Of a stretch of DNA of 64,000 bases, positions 24,780 through 34,695 are shown piece by piece. The notes under the pieces are model-generated. The model did no database searches. It saw only the letters and a program-made list of their open reading frames with translations, and was not told where the DNA came from. Where the stretch lies: assembly GCA_011389745.1 (NCBI GenBank), contig JAABTQ010000015.1, positions 1-64,000 on the forward strand. Direction: 5' to 3'. A program made the translations under genes and the position numbers. The first letter of the stretch is position 1. Each line of letters starts with the position of its first letter. The stretch is from Desulfobacteraceae bacterium. GTDB taxonomy: Bacteria > Desulfobacterota > Desulfobacteria > Desulfobacterales > SKZT01.

Positions 24780-25619
24780 ATGAACAGCTCCGGTATCTTA
24801 TCAATCACCACGTTTGTGTATGCAACAGCCGCATTTTTATATATTTTTGCATGGGTTTTCAAAAAGGATTTTCCCGGAAAGGTCGCTACATGGGTGGCTT
24901 CAGTGGGGCTGGCCGGAAATATTTCAGGATTTATCCTGAGATGGATTGAGTCCTATCAAATGGGAATCGGCCGTGCCCCGCTGTCCAACCTTTATGAGTC
25001 CCTGGTCTTTTTTGCATTGACCATTGCGTTGATTTATCTGGTCATTGAACAAAAATACAGAAATCGTACCATGGGGGCATTTGCATTTCCTCTGGCTTTT
25101 TTGGCGCTTGCCTATGCCAGTCTCTCGCCCAACATCAGCGACCGCATTCAACCGTTGGTACCTGCTTTGAAAAGCAATTGGCTGATTGCTCATGTTGTCA
25201 CCTGTTTTATTGGTTATGCGGCATTCGCCATTGCTTTCGGTCTGAGTATCATGTTTATATTGCGCCAGCGTGCTAAAACTGAGGGGAGCATTTTAAAAAG
25301 ATTTCCGGAACCCAGGGTTTTGGATGAATTAACCTACCAACTGATCATGTTGGGTTTTTTGTTTCTCTCCATCGGAATTATTACAGGTGCAGTCTGGGCT
25401 AATTCTGCGTGGGGTCGTTATTGGGGATGGGATCCTAAGGAAACCTGGTCGCTGATTACATGGTTTGTCTATTCGACGCTTATTCATGCCCGGATGATGA
25501 GGGGGTGGCACGGAAAACGAATTGCCTGGCTGTCTATCGTCGGTTTTATGGCGGTGATGTTTACCTACTTCGGTGTGAATCTTCTTCCGGGCTTACACAG
25601 TTACGGAGCTAGCGGATAA
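24780..25619 (+). CDS. ccsA: CcsA/ResC-like cytochrome c assembly protein
   Basis: A 279-residue membrane protein with about eight helices. The haem-handling WWD motif is clear: SAWGRYWGWDPKETWSLITW (about 215-234), flanked by conserved histidines (in WLIAHVVTC and THxR-like STLIHARMMRG). Together with ResB it forms the System II haem lyase that attaches haem to CxxCH cytochromes outside the inner membrane. ATG 24780 follows GAGAGGAT; resB ends 19 bp upstream, so a two-gene operon. Confidence 0.93.
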   Translation: MNSSGILSITTFVYATAAFLYIFAWVFKKDFPGKVATWVASVGLAGNISGFILRWIESYQMGIGRAPLSNLYESLVFFALTIALIYLVIEQKYRNRTMGAFAFPLAFLALAYASLSPNISDRIQPLVPALKSNWLIAHVVTCFIGYAAFAIAFGLSIMFILRQRAKTEGSILKRFPEPRVLDELTYQLIMLGFLFLSIGIITGAVWANSAWGRYWGWDPKETWSLITWFVYSTLIHARMMRGWHGKRIAWLSIVGFMAVMFTYFGVNLLPGLHSYGASG

Positions 25620-25865
25620 TGATTTTTCCTTGACAAAAAAGATAACTATAGATAAACAAACACAAATTATTTTAAGCTCCGTTTATTTGGAGCGATTATC
25701 CGGTCCTTGAAAAATGGAAATTTGATGTTGTTTTTTTACGCAATGAGTAACGTTTTTTCTCTACAATAGCTATGGCAAGGAAATACAGTAATAATTTGCG
25801 TTGAGTCGCAGGAGATATTTCAGGTTTTTTTGTGAATTTTTAAACTACTTTTTGATGGAGATTCC

Positions 25866-26555
25866 ATGAGTGCATCAGAGGAAAAGGCCAAAGAGGTTTC
25901 TGCGGAAGCAGCCGGTCATGGAGCCGATACTTCCAAAGAGCAAAACACTACCGGCATCGTCTTCATTTTCTTTGTCGTCGGATTGGCGGCAAGTCTTCTG
26001 GCAGGGTGGATTGTGTTTCCCAAAGTGCTCTATTCTCAGAAGCAGCAGCCGTTTGATTTTAACCATCAAAGCCACATGGAAATGGTGGACAATGGTTGTC
26101 AGAGCTGTCATTTTTTCCGGGAAGACGGCACCTTTTCAGGAGCCCCTAAGCTTGCGCAATGTATTGATTGCCACGAATATGTACAGGGGGGATCCGAGGA
26201 TGAAACTATTTTTGTGGAACAATATGTTGCCAATTACCACGAGGTTCCCTGGCTGATTTATGCCAAACAACCGCCCTGTGTCTTCTTTTCTCATGCAGCA
26301 CATGTAAACGGTGCCGGGATGGATTGCGGAACCTGCCATGGGGACATCGGTAATTCCACCAGCCTGCCGGTTTATGAATACAATGTCATTACCAGCTATA
26401 GCCGCAACATCTGGGGTAAAAACATCGCAGGGTTCAAGAAAAACACCTGGGACCGGATGAAGATGGATGATTGTTCAGAGTGCCACCAGAAAAACGATGT
26501 CAAACAATACAGTGTACAGACTGAAAAGGGTGCCTGTTTTGTCTGCCATAAATAA
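25866..26555 (+). CDS. qrcA: QrcA, multihaem cytochrome c subunit of menaquinone reductase
   Basis: A 229-residue protein with an N-terminal membrane anchor (about 29-52, GIVFIFFVVGLAASLLAGWI) and five CxxCH sites: CQSCH, CIDCH, CGTCH, CSECH and CFVCH. QrcA of Desulfovibrio is a hexahaem protein; a CVFFSHAAH stretch here might supply an unusual sixth site, or this homologue has five. Role: accepts electrons from periplasmic cytochrome c3 and passes them into the Qrc complex, which reduces menaquinone. It is the first of four qrc genes in order. A hairpin GCTCC/GGAGC at about 25676-25694 lies in the 246-bp upstream gap. Confidence 0.92.
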   Translation: MSASEEKAKEVSAEAAGHGADTSKEQNTTGIVFIFFVVGLAASLLAGWIVFPKVLYSQKQQPFDFNHQSHMEMVDNGCQSCHFFREDGTFSGAPKLAQCIDCHEYVQGGSEDETIFVEQYVANYHEVPWLIYAKQPPCVFFSHAAHVNGAGMDCGTCHGDIGNSTSLPVYEYNVITSYSRNIWGKNIAGFKKNTWDRMKMDDCSECHQKNDVKQYSVQTEKGACFVCHK

Positions 26556-26639
26556 GAGTTTGAAATATCATTCTGTTGTGGGCGCAAAAAACCATAAAGA
26601 TGAAAACAGCTCGCATTTTCACATAACGAGGTAAAATTC

Positions 26640-28874
26640 ATGAAACTTAGCAGAAGATGTTTCTTATCATTTGCCGTAGGGGCTGCCGCGGGAATCAACC
26701 TGACGCCGCTTCCATGGAAATTGACGGATGATCTGTCTATTTGGACACAAATGTGGCCTTGGACGCCCGTTCCCCCTGATGGAGAATATACCTTTGAAAA
26801 CACGGTCTGCACCCTATGTCCGGGAGGCTGCGGCATTTCGGTCCGGAAAGTGGACCAGAGAGCGGTCAAGATCGAAGGGATGAAAGAACATCCGGTAAAC
26901 AATGGCGGAATATGTGTATTAGGGGCATCAGGTCTTCAATATCTCTACGGTCCTTTCAGGGTCGAGTCCCCCATGAAACGTGTCGGAAACCGCGGTGAAG
27001 GCAAATGGAAAAAAATTTCCTGGGAACGGGCTATTGCAGAGGTCTCCGAAAAATTGGGTGAAATCAGAGCAAGCGGTTCCCCGGAAAAAATAGCGGTTAT
27101 TTCCGGTAACAGAGAGGGAACCATTGCTGGTTTATGGAAAAGGTTCCTCAACGTTTACGGTTCTCCGAATTTTATGACACCCGCCAGTATCGAGGATTCA
27201 TATGAAGCTGCCCTTTATTTGATGCAGGGAGCCAAAGGCTCGGTGGGAATTGATCTTGAAAACGCAAATTTTGTTTTGAGCTTTGGAGCCGGACTTTTGG
27301 AAGGATGGGGGTCGCCGGTACGAATGTTCCAGGCAAGTGTGAAAGTGCGGGAGAAGGGCAAGGTAATCCAGTTTGAACCAAGACTTTCCAACACAGCCGC
27401 AAAAGTGGACAAATGGGTTCCCATTATACCGGGGACCGAAGCGGCTTTGGCAATGGCTATCGCTCATGTAATTATCCGTGAAAAACGCTATGTTAAAAAT
27501 TTTGTGGATACGGCTACGAGCGGTTTCAAGGCATATCAGGATATAGTAATCAAAGATTATAGCCCGGAACAGGTGGCTGAAATCACCGGAGTGCCGGAAT
27601 CTTTGATTGTAGAAATCGCACGTGAATTTGCAGAGGCATCAAAACCTGTAGCCATCTGTGGTCGGGGTGAAGGACGGATTCCTGGAAATGTCCATGAAAT
27701 AATGGCTGTTTTGGCCCTGAATGCTCTGGTTGGAAATATCAATTCCGAAGGTGGTATCTGGAGCGTTCCTAAACCGGGTTACATCAACTGGCCCGATCCT
27801 GATTTGGATGAAAATGCTTTGGCGGGACTTCAGAAAGGACGTGTGGACAGTGCAGGTTCGGAACAATATCCTTTTGCAAAAAGCCTTCTGGATCTTTTCC
27901 CGAAAATGATCAATGAAGAAAAATCATACGGCATCGAGGCGCTTTTAGTGTCAAATGCCAATCCTTTGTTTACCATGCCCGACAATGAGAGCGTACGGAA
28001 AGCTTTTTCCAAAATTCCTTGCATCATCAGTTTTTCTTCATTTATGGATGAAACAGCTCAATTTGCGGACCTGATTTTACCCAATCACATCTATCTCGAG
28101 CGCTATGAGGATGTCTCCACCCCTTGCATGTTTCAAAAACCGATGTTAAGTCTGGCTAAGCCGGTGGTTAAACCCGAGCATGACACAATGCATACAGGGG
28201 ATGTCATCATTAAGCTTGCAGCGGCTATCGGCGGTTCGATTGCCGATGCTTTTGCGTGGGATAGTTATGAGGCATGTCTGAAGGAAACCCTGGGCAATCA
28301 GTGGGATGTGTTGAAAAAGCAGGTGGTTAAGGTGGACTACGGTTTTGCTCCCAACCCATGGGCTTATGAATCCAAAACCGGGAAAATGGAATTTGTGGCA
28401 ACGGCCATCAACAAGTCACCGGATAGCATAATCGGCATTCCTCACTATGAAGATAATGGAATTGAAGGAGAAGCCGGTAATTATATTTTGATTCCTTATG
28501 ATACCATGTCTTTATCGACCGGGTATGCGGCCTCGACGCCTTATATGTTGAAAATTGTTTCAGATAAGGTATTATATCACGAGGATACGGTTATACAGGT
28601 GAATCCGGAAACCGCTTTGGAACTTGGGCTAAACGAAGGTTCTTATGCTGTCCTGGCTACTGCGGTGGGAGAAGCTCGGGTGAAAGTGACCCTTTATGAC
28701 GGAATTATGCCAAATGTCATCGCAATGCCCTCCGGCCTCGGTCATACGGGATATGATGATTACATGGGCAATGGAAAAGGCGTGAACATTAACCAGGTTC
28801 TGGGTACTGTTGAAGATCCTGTTACCGGGCTGAACGCGGCATGGGGAATCCGGGCAAAGCTGACCAAAGCATAG
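26640..28874 (+). CDS. qrcB: QrcB, molybdopterin-oxidoreductase-like subunit of Qrc
   Basis: A 744-residue protein with a Tat-like N-terminus (SRRCFLSFAVGAAAG) and a Cys pattern CTLCPGGCGISV with GGICVLGASG for one Fe-S cluster, followed by the usual DMSO-reductase-family domains (ISWERAIAEV, YLERYEDVSTP, VNPETALELGL). Family knowledge: QrcB resembles molybdenum enzymes but in the characterised complex carries no molybdenum, acting as an electron conduit. Located in the periplasm with QrcA and QrcC. ATG 26640 follows CGAGG. Spacing to qrcA is 84 bp and to qrcC 115 bp. Confidence 0.93.
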   Translation: MKLSRRCFLSFAVGAAAGINLTPLPWKLTDDLSIWTQMWPWTPVPPDGEYTFENTVCTLCPGGCGISVRKVDQRAVKIEGMKEHPVNNGGICVLGASGLQYLYGPFRVESPMKRVGNRGEGKWKKISWERAIAEVSEKLGEIRASGSPEKIAVISGNREGTIAGLWKRFLNVYGSPNFMTPASIEDSYEAALYLMQGAKGSVGIDLENANFVLSFGAGLLEGWGSPVRMFQASVKVREKGKVIQFEPRLSNTAAKVDKWVPIIPGTEAALAMAIAHVIIREKRYVKNFVDTATSGFKAYQDIVIKDYSPEQVAEITGVPESLIVEIAREFAEASKPVAICGRGEGRIPGNVHEIMAVLALNALVGNINSEGGIWSVPKPGYINWPDPDLDENALAGLQKGRVDSAGSEQYPFAKSLLDLFPKMINEEKSYGIEALLVSNANPLFTMPDNESVRKAFSKIPCIISFSSFMDETAQFADLILPNHIYLERYEDVSTPCMFQKPMLSLAKPVVKPEHDTMHTGDVIIKLAAAIGGSIADAFAWDSYEACLKETLGNQWDVLKKQVVKVDYGFAPNPWAYESKTGKMEFVATAINKSPDSIIGIPHYEDNGIEGEAGNYILIPYDTMSLSTGYAASTPYMLKIVSDKVLYHEDTVIQVNPETALELGLNEGSYAVLATAVGEARVKVTLYDGIMPNVIAMPSGLGHTGYDDYMGNGKGVNINQVLGTVEDPVTGLNAAWGIRAKLTKA

Positions 28875-28989
28875 AGGCTTTTGACAATAAATTAGCTTTC
28901 AATTGAAGTCCGGTAGCGCAATTTCGGATAGGAATGCATAAAAGGCAAAAATTGATTGCTGAACGATTGGAAATCAATAAGAGGTTCTG

Positions 28990-29790
28990 ATGGAAAAAGG
29001 ACACAACAACACAACAACCAAAAGATACGGTATGGTCATCGATCTGGACAAGTGTACCGGTTGTGGTTCATGCATGGTGGCTTGCATGCAGGAAAACAAT
29101 GTACCCTTTAAAAAGGACGAGACCGATAAAATCAAGAGCATTACGTGGCTTCGGGTTTACAAATTGAACAATGGCAAGCCGTATCCGGATACCGAAATTT
29201 GTTATCTTCCAAGACCCTGTCAGCATTGTTCGGGAGTGGGGGATCATGGCCATTCACCCTGTGTTTCGGTTTGCCCGGCTACTGCAACCGATTATGGCAT
29301 GGATACAGGTATTGTGAGTCAGATTTACACCAGATGTTTCGGTTGCCGGTATTGTATGGCGGCCTGTCCTTACCATGTAAGATACTTTAATTGGTGGGAC
29401 CCTGTCTGGCCGAAAGGAATGGAAAAATCATTAAGCCCGAACGTTTCCGTACGTATGCGCGGTGTTGTTGAAAAATGCAGTTTTTGTTTCCATCGTTATC
29501 AGCTTGCCATGGATCGTGCTTTTTTTGAAGGACGAAAAGAAATTGAAGAACATGAATACCAGACCGCATGCACTCAGGCTTGTCCATCAAAATCGATTAC
29601 TTTCGGTGACTTGAACAATCCAAAACATGCGGTATATGAATTGAAACAAAGCCCTAATGCTTTCCGGTTGCTGGAGAGGCTTCACACCAATACAAAAGTT
29701 TATTACGTTTCCAGCAAAGAATGGGTTCGGATGGCCGGTGATAATTACCTTAAAGACGAACATAAGGAAATGGCCAGGGCAAAGGGATAG
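28990..29790 (+). CDS. qrcC: QrcC, four-cluster iron-sulfur subunit of Qrc
   Basis: A 266-residue ferredoxin-like protein with four Fe-S motif groups: CTGCGSCMVACMQEN, CQHCSGVGDHGH then CVSVCPA, CFGCRYCMAACPY, and CSFCFHRYQ paired with CTQACPS. This is the pattern of the DmsB/PsrB family. It links QrcB to the membrane subunit QrcD. It has no Tat signal of its own and is likely exported by riding with QrcB. The start has a GAGG-type ribosome site (AGAGGTTCTG). Confidence 0.94.
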   Translation: MEKGHNNTTTKRYGMVIDLDKCTGCGSCMVACMQENNVPFKKDETDKIKSITWLRVYKLNNGKPYPDTEICYLPRPCQHCSGVGDHGHSPCVSVCPATATDYGMDTGIVSQIYTRCFGCRYCMAACPYHVRYFNWWDPVWPKGMEKSLSPNVSVRMRGVVEKCSFCFHRYQLAMDRAFFEGRKEIEEHEYQTACTQACPSKSITFGDLNNPKHAVYELKQSPNAFRLLERLHTNTKVYYVSSKEWVRMAGDNYLKDEHKEMARAKG

Positions 29791-29866
29791 ACATTAAGGC
29801 TTTTGGATATTTCAGACAATAACTGTGGTGATGGTAACCATTTAAAACATTAGGAGCGCATACCTT

Positions 29867-31198
29867 ATGGATTCTGAATTAATTCCCGAGGGCGTTCAAC
29901 GCTGTTCACTCGGAAAATTTATCTTATGGATTAGCGCGTGTGGTTTGGTTTTGGCCATCGGCGTTTATGCCATGATCCTTTGCTGGTTAAAGGGGCTGAA
30001 CCAGACCAACATGAATGATGCATATGGGTTTGCTCTATGGATATGGGCCGACCTGGCTATCATTGCTTTGGGCGGCGGGGCCTTCTTTACAGGGTTTTTA
30101 CGCTATATCATCGGCATTAAGGAACTGAAAAATATTATCAATTACGCAGTGCTCATCGGGTTTATCTGCTACAGTTCCGCACTGCTGATTCTGGCCATCG
30201 ATATTGGGCAGCCGCTGAGAGGATGGTTTATCTTTTGGCATGCAAATGTTCACTCCATGCTGACGGAGGTGGCATTTTGCCTGTCATGCTATTTTGCGGT
30301 GCTGACCATTGAATACATACCGCTGGTCCTGGAAAACCGAAAAATTGATAAGATTCCATTTTTTCATAATTTAGGTCACAACATGCACGAAGTCATGGCC
30401 GTATTCGCGGCCACGGGTGCGTTCCTGTCATTTTTCCACCAGGGCTCCCTGGGTGGAGTGGCGGGTGTGCTTTTCGGAAGGCCTTTCGGATTTCGTGAAG
30501 GTGTGCTGATCTGGCCATGGACATTTTTCCTTTTTACCTGGTCCGCGGCAGCTTGTGGCCCCTGTTTTACGATTTTGATCACCAAGATTACGGAAGTGGC
30601 TACCGGCAAAAAGCTTGTCAAGGACAATGTGATCGAATTACTGGCAAAAATTGCCGGCTGGATGCTTTTGACCTATATAATCGCCAAACTGATCGATACC
30701 TGGTACTGGGCTGCCCATACGGCTCCGGCCATGGGATTTACTTTTTCCCAATTTTATACAAGTGACCCCGGATCATGGTATGGATACTGGATTTTATTTT
30801 TAGAAGTGGTACTCGGAGGAATTGTTCCGGCACTCATTTTGGTGACCAGGTTCGGAAGAACCAACAAACTCGCTTTGTGGATCGCGATAACACTGGCCTG
30901 TGTGGGTGTTTGCACCAACCGCTGGGTCATGGTACTTCAAGTGCTCGCAATCCCGGTGATGACCTTTGATGGCTGGTTCACTTATTTCCCCAGCTGGCAG
31001 GAAATTGCCACCACCATCTTACCGGTGGCTTACGGAGCGATTCTGATTTCACTGTCATACCGTTACCTTCCGGTTTTCCCGCAGGAAAGGGAATTAAATC
31101 CCCTTCCGGGGCAGGAAGCTGAAACCGTTGAGGAGCAGATAGAAGAAGAGCAAGAGGAGCCGGTTGGCAAATTGAGCCCGGCTGCTGAAACAGCCTGA
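29867..31198 (+). CDS. qrcD: QrcD, NrfD/PsrC-like membrane subunit of Qrc
   Basis: A 443-residue integral membrane protein with about ten helices (ILWISACGLVLAIGVYAMIL, FALWIWADLAIIALGGGAFF, LIGFICYSSALLILAIDIGQ and others). The AIDIGQPLRGW and LTEVAFCLSCYFAVL segments match the NrfD family that binds quinone. The C-terminal tail is acidic and Glu-rich (AETVEEQIEEEQEE). It is the site of menaquinone reduction in Qrc. ATG 29867 follows AGGAG. Confidence 0.94.
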   Translation: MDSELIPEGVQRCSLGKFILWISACGLVLAIGVYAMILCWLKGLNQTNMNDAYGFALWIWADLAIIALGGGAFFTGFLRYIIGIKELKNIINYAVLIGFICYSSALLILAIDIGQPLRGWFIFWHANVHSMLTEVAFCLSCYFAVLTIEYIPLVLENRKIDKIPFFHNLGHNMHEVMAVFAATGAFLSFFHQGSLGGVAGVLFGRPFGFREGVLIWPWTFFLFTWSAAACGPCFTILITKITEVATGKKLVKDNVIELLAKIAGWMLLTYIIAKLIDTWYWAAHTAPAMGFTFSQFYTSDPGSWYGYWILFLEVVLGGIVPALILVTRFGRTNKLALWIAITLACVGVCTNRWVMVLQVLAIPVMTFDGWFTYFPSWQEIATTILPVAYGAILISLSYRYLPVFPQERELNPLPGQEAETVEEQIEEEQEEPVGKLSPAAETA

Positions 31199-31215
31199 TA
31201 AAAGGAGGAGTAATT

Positions 31216-31386
31216 ATGTTTCCATTTTCCTTTGAATGGATCTGGGATATGAGTCACATGGTTTTTCACGGCGGGCTATGGTATGCTTTGTCCATATTGG
31301 GCGCCGGCATGACCTATTGCATCCTTAAAGCCGCTTACGACACAAGTAAAGGTGGCGAAGGCCACGGTAACGGAGAGCATCACTGA
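31216..31386 (+). CDS. 56-residue single-helix membrane protein at the end of the qrc operon
   Basis: ATG 31216 follows AAAGGAGGAG by 5 bp, a near-perfect ribosome site, 17 bp after qrcD, and TGA 31386 is followed by a terminator. The protein MFPFSFEWIWDMSHMVFHGG ... has one hydrophobic helix (about 20-38, LWYALSILGAGMTYCILKAA) and a His/Gly-rich tail (GGEGHGNGEHH). I do not recognise a family. Its position and strong translation signal suggest a small accessory subunit of Qrc, comparable to small helper subunits in other respiratory complexes; this is inference. Confidence 0.8.
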   Translation: MFPFSFEWIWDMSHMVFHGGLWYALSILGAGMTYCILKAAYDTSKGGEGHGNGEHH

Positions 31387-31416
31387 TCCGGATTTAAAAT
31401 ATTACTTATCGCCTAT

Positions 31417-31459
31417 AAGCGCTCTTCACTCTGTAAATTAAGTGGGGAGCGCTTTTTTT
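31417..31459 (+). terminator. Rho-independent terminator of the qrc operon
   Basis: AAGCGCTCTTCACT (31417-31430) pairs with AGTGGGGAGCGCTT (31441-31454), allowing two G-T pairs, over a 10-base loop, and runs into a T-rich tract (TTTTTT). It ends the qrc transcript; murA starts 17 bp later and must use another promoter or read-through. Confidence 0.9.
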
Positions 31460-31475
31460 ATAAGGATAGAATCAA

Positions 31476-32747
31476 TTGGATAAAATCGTTATTCAAGGTG
31501 GAGTAGCACTGGCTGGGGAAGTGACCATCAGCGGTTCAAAAAACGCGGCACTTCCGATACTGGTGTCGTCCTTGCTCACAGACGGAAAGAACACCTACAC
31601 TAATGTGCCTGATTTGAGGGATATCCATAGCATCGGACAACTACTGGCTCACCTGGGAGCAAGTGTGGAAAGCCATCAAAATATATTGACTATTGATGCA
31701 AGTGGGCTCAACAACTCGGTGGCGCCTTATGAACTGGTTCGAAAAATGCGTGCTTCCATTCTTGTTCTGGGTCCCCTGGTTGCAAGACTTGGAAAAGCAA
31801 GAGTTTCACTTCCGGGAGGATGTGCCATCGGTGCCCGTCCGATTAATCTTCATCTTAAGGGAATTGAGGCGCTTGGTGCTTCCATCGAGCTTAAACATGG
31901 CTATGTGGAAGCATCAGCCGGGAAGCTTAAGGGTGCCGATATTTATTTCGATATTCCCACTGTTGGTGGCACTGAAAACATAATGATGGCTGCGGTATTG
32001 GCCGAGGGTGAAACTGTTCTCAGAAATGTGGCGTGCGAACCTGAGATCATTGCCTTGGCAGATGTTTTAAACCAGATGGGGGCGAATGTTCATGGGGCTG
32101 GAACCTCGGTGATAACCATCAATGGCGTTAAATCTCTTGATCCCATATCGGTTTCGATCATTCCCGACCGAATCGAGGCGGGTACATTTCTGGTCGCGGG
32201 TGCACTGACAAAGGGTGATGTCACCATATCCCATTGTGAGCCGGATCATATGCGGGAGATTATCAACAAACTGGAACAAACCGGTGCATTGATCGATATC
32301 GGCAAAAATAGCCTCCGGGTCAGGGGTGTAGACGTTATCAAAAGCGCCGACGTGAAAACAATGCCATATCCCGGTTTTCCCACGGATATGCAGGCACAGT
32401 TCATGGTGCTTATGGCCGTGGCGGATCGGGTAAGTCTGATTTCGGAAAACATTTTTGAAAATCGTTTTATCCATGTGAGTGAATTGCATCGGATGGGTGC
32501 CGACATTGAAATTTCCGGCAATACGGCAATGGTAAAAGGTGTTAAAACTTTATATGGTGCACCGGTGATGGCCACCGATTTAAGGGCAAGTGCCTCATTG
32601 ATACTGGCGGGGCTTATTGCAAAAGGTGAGACGGTTGTAAACCGGGTATACCACCTTGACAGAGGGTATGAAGCCATCGAAAATAAGTTTGCGGCTCTGA
32701 ATGCCAGAATAAAAAGGGTTCGTGATAATGGAGAGCTTTATGGATAA
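31476..32747 (+). CDS. murA: UDP-N-acetylglucosamine 1-carboxyvinyltransferase
   Basis: A 423-residue enzyme for the first committed step of peptidoglycan synthesis, adding enolpyruvyl to UDP-GlcNAc. It has the N-terminal [11 protein letters not shown] block, the PEP-binding Cys116 in [15 protein letters not shown] (fosfomycin-sensitive form), and late [14 protein letters not shown] and DLRASASLI blocks. The start is TTG 31476 preceded by AAGGAT; no better start is in frame nearby. It directly follows the qrc terminator and overlaps the DUF169 gene. Confidence 0.96.
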   Translation: MDKIVIQGGVALAGEVTISGSKNAALPILVSSLLTDGKNTYTNVPDLRDIHSIGQLLAHLGASVESHQNILTIDASGLNNSVAPYELVRKMRASILVLGPLVARLGKARVSLPGGCAIGARPINLHLKGIEALGASIELKHGYVEASAGKLKGADIYFDIPTVGGTENIMMAAVLAEGETVLRNVACEPEIIALADVLNQMGANVHGAGTSVITINGVKSLDPISVSIIPDRIEAGTFLVAGALTKGDVTISHCEPDHMREIINKLEQTGALIDIGKNSLRVRGVDVIKSADVKTMPYPGFPTDMQAQFMVLMAVADRVSLISENIFENRFIHVSELHRMGADIEISGNTAMVKGVKTLYGAPVMATDLRASASLILAGLIAKGETVVNRVYHLDRGYEAIENKFAALNARIKRVRDNGELYG

Positions 32748-33531
32748 ACCGAATTATAAAGAGATGTCCAATTTTATCAGGGAAGATTTAAGATTAAAAA
32801 CACAGCCTATAGCGGTTAAATTTACCAATACAAATGAAATTTTCCCCGAGAAAACCAAACAGCCGTCTGTTGTTTTAGAAAAGAGGGTGACGATATGCCA
32901 GGCTGTCACCATGGCCAGGATTTATGGATGGACAGTCGGGTTGACCAGGGACGATCTGATCTGTGTGCCGGCCATGCTGGCATTTGGTTTCACCGATGCG
33001 GTTGATTCTAAAGACACTCTGGGCAATCTTTTTTGTGAGGTCGAATTTTCAAAAGAAAAGGAAAAAGCGACCAACGAAATCAATTCCATGAACCGGCTTG
33101 AAAATTCCCGGAACCGCGTCATAATCCTTTCTCCGTTAATGAAAACCCGATTTGAACCTGATTGTGTTGCAATTTATGGAAATCCCGCCCAGGTGATGCG
33201 TATGGTTCAGGCAGTGGTGTTTGAAGAGGGAGAGCGTATTCAGGGAAATTTCGGAGGCAAGGTTGAATGCACCGAGTATTTGATTGCCCCTTATCTGACA
33301 GGCAAACCAAGAATTGCCATACCTGGAATGGGTGACCGTATTTTTTCCATGACCCAGGACAACGAGTTGGTATTAAGTCTTCCGAAAGAAAGCCTTATGT
33401 CATTGTATTCCGGACTTTCAAAAGCAGGAAAAAAAATAGGCGCCCGTTACCCGGTGACATTTTACCAAAATTTTCAGCCCGAGTTTCCCGGACCTTATCA
33501 GAAGCTTGCTAAAGAGCTGGATCTTTTTTAA
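32740..33531 (+). CDS. DUF169-domain protein
   Basis: A 263-residue protein from ATG 32740 ([13 protein letters not shown]), chosen because GGAGAG sits 5 bp upstream; GTG 32722 and ATG 32728 are in-frame alternatives deeper in murA. The blocks [42 protein letters not shown] and [20 protein letters not shown] fit DUF169, a family widespread in anaerobes with conserved cysteines but no established function. The 8-bp overlap with murA suggests translational coupling. Confidence 0.82.
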   Translation: MDKPNYKEMSNFIREDLRLKTQPIAVKFTNTNEIFPEKTKQPSVVLEKRVTICQAVTMARIYGWTVGLTRDDLICVPAMLAFGFTDAVDSKDTLGNLFCEVEFSKEKEKATNEINSMNRLENSRNRVIILSPLMKTRFEPDCVAIYGNPAQVMRMVQAVVFEEGERIQGNFGGKVECTEYLIAPYLTGKPRIAIPGMGDRIFSMTQDNELVLSLPKESLMSLYSGLSKAGKKIGARYPVTFYQNFQPEFPGPYQKLAKELDLF

Positions 33532-33726
33532 TTTTATCGTCCGGACGACGATAGTGTTATAAAAGAGCCAAACTCGCTTTCTGCAACTTTCAAAGGACTA
33601 TACCGATTGTGAATTCTGCAATGAGCGGTTATTCAGGAACTCGACCATTTAAAAACGTGCCGGATTGAAGCAAACATGCCTATTGTTTTGCAACATCGGG
33701 GTAAAGAAAAAACCCCGGCTCCCCGA

Positions 33727-34215
33727 TTAACCGCTTGCCGCGGTAGAATTTACCTTTGTGGGGACTCTTTCCGCCCAAAGATGTCCGCCGTCAGTCTCAA
33801 CCACCAAGGGATACTCGGTCTCAGATTCAAAATAAACTCTCGCATGGAACGTTTTCTGAAGGATAGGATCAACGTTCCAGAGTGGCGGCGTGAAGCATAT
33901 GTCCCACTTGACTTTTGACTCGCGATAAACTGTACCCTTAAAGTAATCACGGTCGTCACCCGATTCCTTGCGGATCTCAACTACGCAGTCCTCCGGTTGG
34001 CCGTGTTTCACCAAGTATAGAGCTTTGCCGGCCATTCGAGTATGTCTGAGAGCAAAAAAACTGAAGAGAAGTGCGAGAAAAAACACTAACCAGGCAAGCC
34101 ACCTGTCCGGCCAAGAAAAAAAGACCATCCCAAAAGATATGAGAATCATTGCCGAGCCGAGAATTCTCCAAACCCGAATAAAGTTCAATAACTCTTTTTC
34201 AATTGGAAGATTCAT
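33727..34215 (-). CDS. Hypothetical membrane-anchored protein
   Basis: A 162-residue protein with two adjacent N-terminal helices (about 16-34, VWRILGSAMILISFGMVFF, and 38-56, RWLAWLVFFLALLFSFFALR) followed by a soluble C-terminal domain of about 100 residues (CVVEIRKESGDDRDYFKGTV, VYFESETEYPLVVETDGGH). It looks like a DUF3592-type arrangement but I cannot assign it firmly. It is a single minus-strand gene between the DUF169 gene and the cold-shock gene. The 195-bp gap to the left has a short hairpin TATCGTC/GACGATA at 33536-33554. Confidence 0.6.
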   Translation of the reverse strand: MNLPIEKELLNFIRVWRILGSAMILISFGMVFFSWPDRWLAWLVFFLALLFSFFALRHTRMAGKALYLVKHGQPEDCVVEIRKESGDDRDYFKGTVYRESKVKWDICFTPPLWNVDPILQKTFHARVYFESETEYPLVVETDGGHLWAERVPTKVNSTAASG

Positions 34216-34313
34216 CTATTCATTCTGAAATGATATTGATTGTACGTATCTTAGTGGTCTGAGGTTGGAATCTGAAGATCCTTAAAAAACGGAAGAAAAG
34301 AGTTTTCTATGCC

Positions 34314-34352
34314 AAAAAAAACGCCCCATTTTGCAATGGAGCGCTTTTTAAA
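34314..34352 (-). terminator. Terminator of the cold-shock gene
   Basis: On the minus strand AGCGCTCCATT, GCAA loop, AATGGGGCGT is followed by eight T. The stem is 10 bp with a 4-base loop. It starts 16 bp after the csp stop codon. The A-run on the other flank could also make it work in the reverse direction. Confidence 0.85.
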
Positions 34353-34367
34353 ATTTGGAAATTTTGG

Positions 34368-34568
34368 CTATTCCACAGTTACGTTGACAGCCGCAGGTCC
34401 TTTTTGTCCCTGGGTGATATCAAATGTGACATGGTCGCCTTCATCAAGAGTTTTGAATCCGCTTGCATTAATGCCTGAATGGTGGACAAATACATCCGGA
34501 CCATCTTCCTGCTCAATGAAGCCATAGCCTTTGCTGCTATTAAACCATTTTACGATTCCTTTTGTCAT
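34368..34568 (-). CDS. csp: CspA-family cold-shock protein
   Basis: A 66-residue single OB-fold protein. Both RNA-binding motifs are present: KGYGFIEQ (RNP1, KGFGFI type) and VFVHHSG (RNP2). It starts [15 protein letters not shown] and ends AAVNVTVE. The start ATG 34568 follows AGGAGGG by 7 bp; an upstream in-frame ATG (34631) would add 21 residues with no family match and is rejected. A 5' leader of about 120 bases precedes it, as is common in cold-shock genes, with a hairpin GCCTG/CAGGC near 34663. Role: nucleic-acid chaperone. Confidence 0.95.
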   Translation of the reverse strand: MTKGIVKWFNSSKGYGFIEQEDGPDVFVHHSGINASGFKTLDEGDHVTFDITQGQKGPAAVNVTVE

Positions 34569-34695
34569 AGTAGCACCCTCCTTTCTTAAAAATATTCTCA
34601 GGTCCCAAACTGCAGGATGCCACTTTGACAAATGGTATTTCCTTTCAGCGAAACCGGCTTGCCTGAAACAGGCAGTCCTTAATTGAGTTGTTCTT

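Noticed and set aside
34569-34631. Longer cold-shock protein starting at 34631
   Set aside because: The added 21 residues match nothing in the family, whereas ATG 34568 has a strong ribosome site and gives the standard length.
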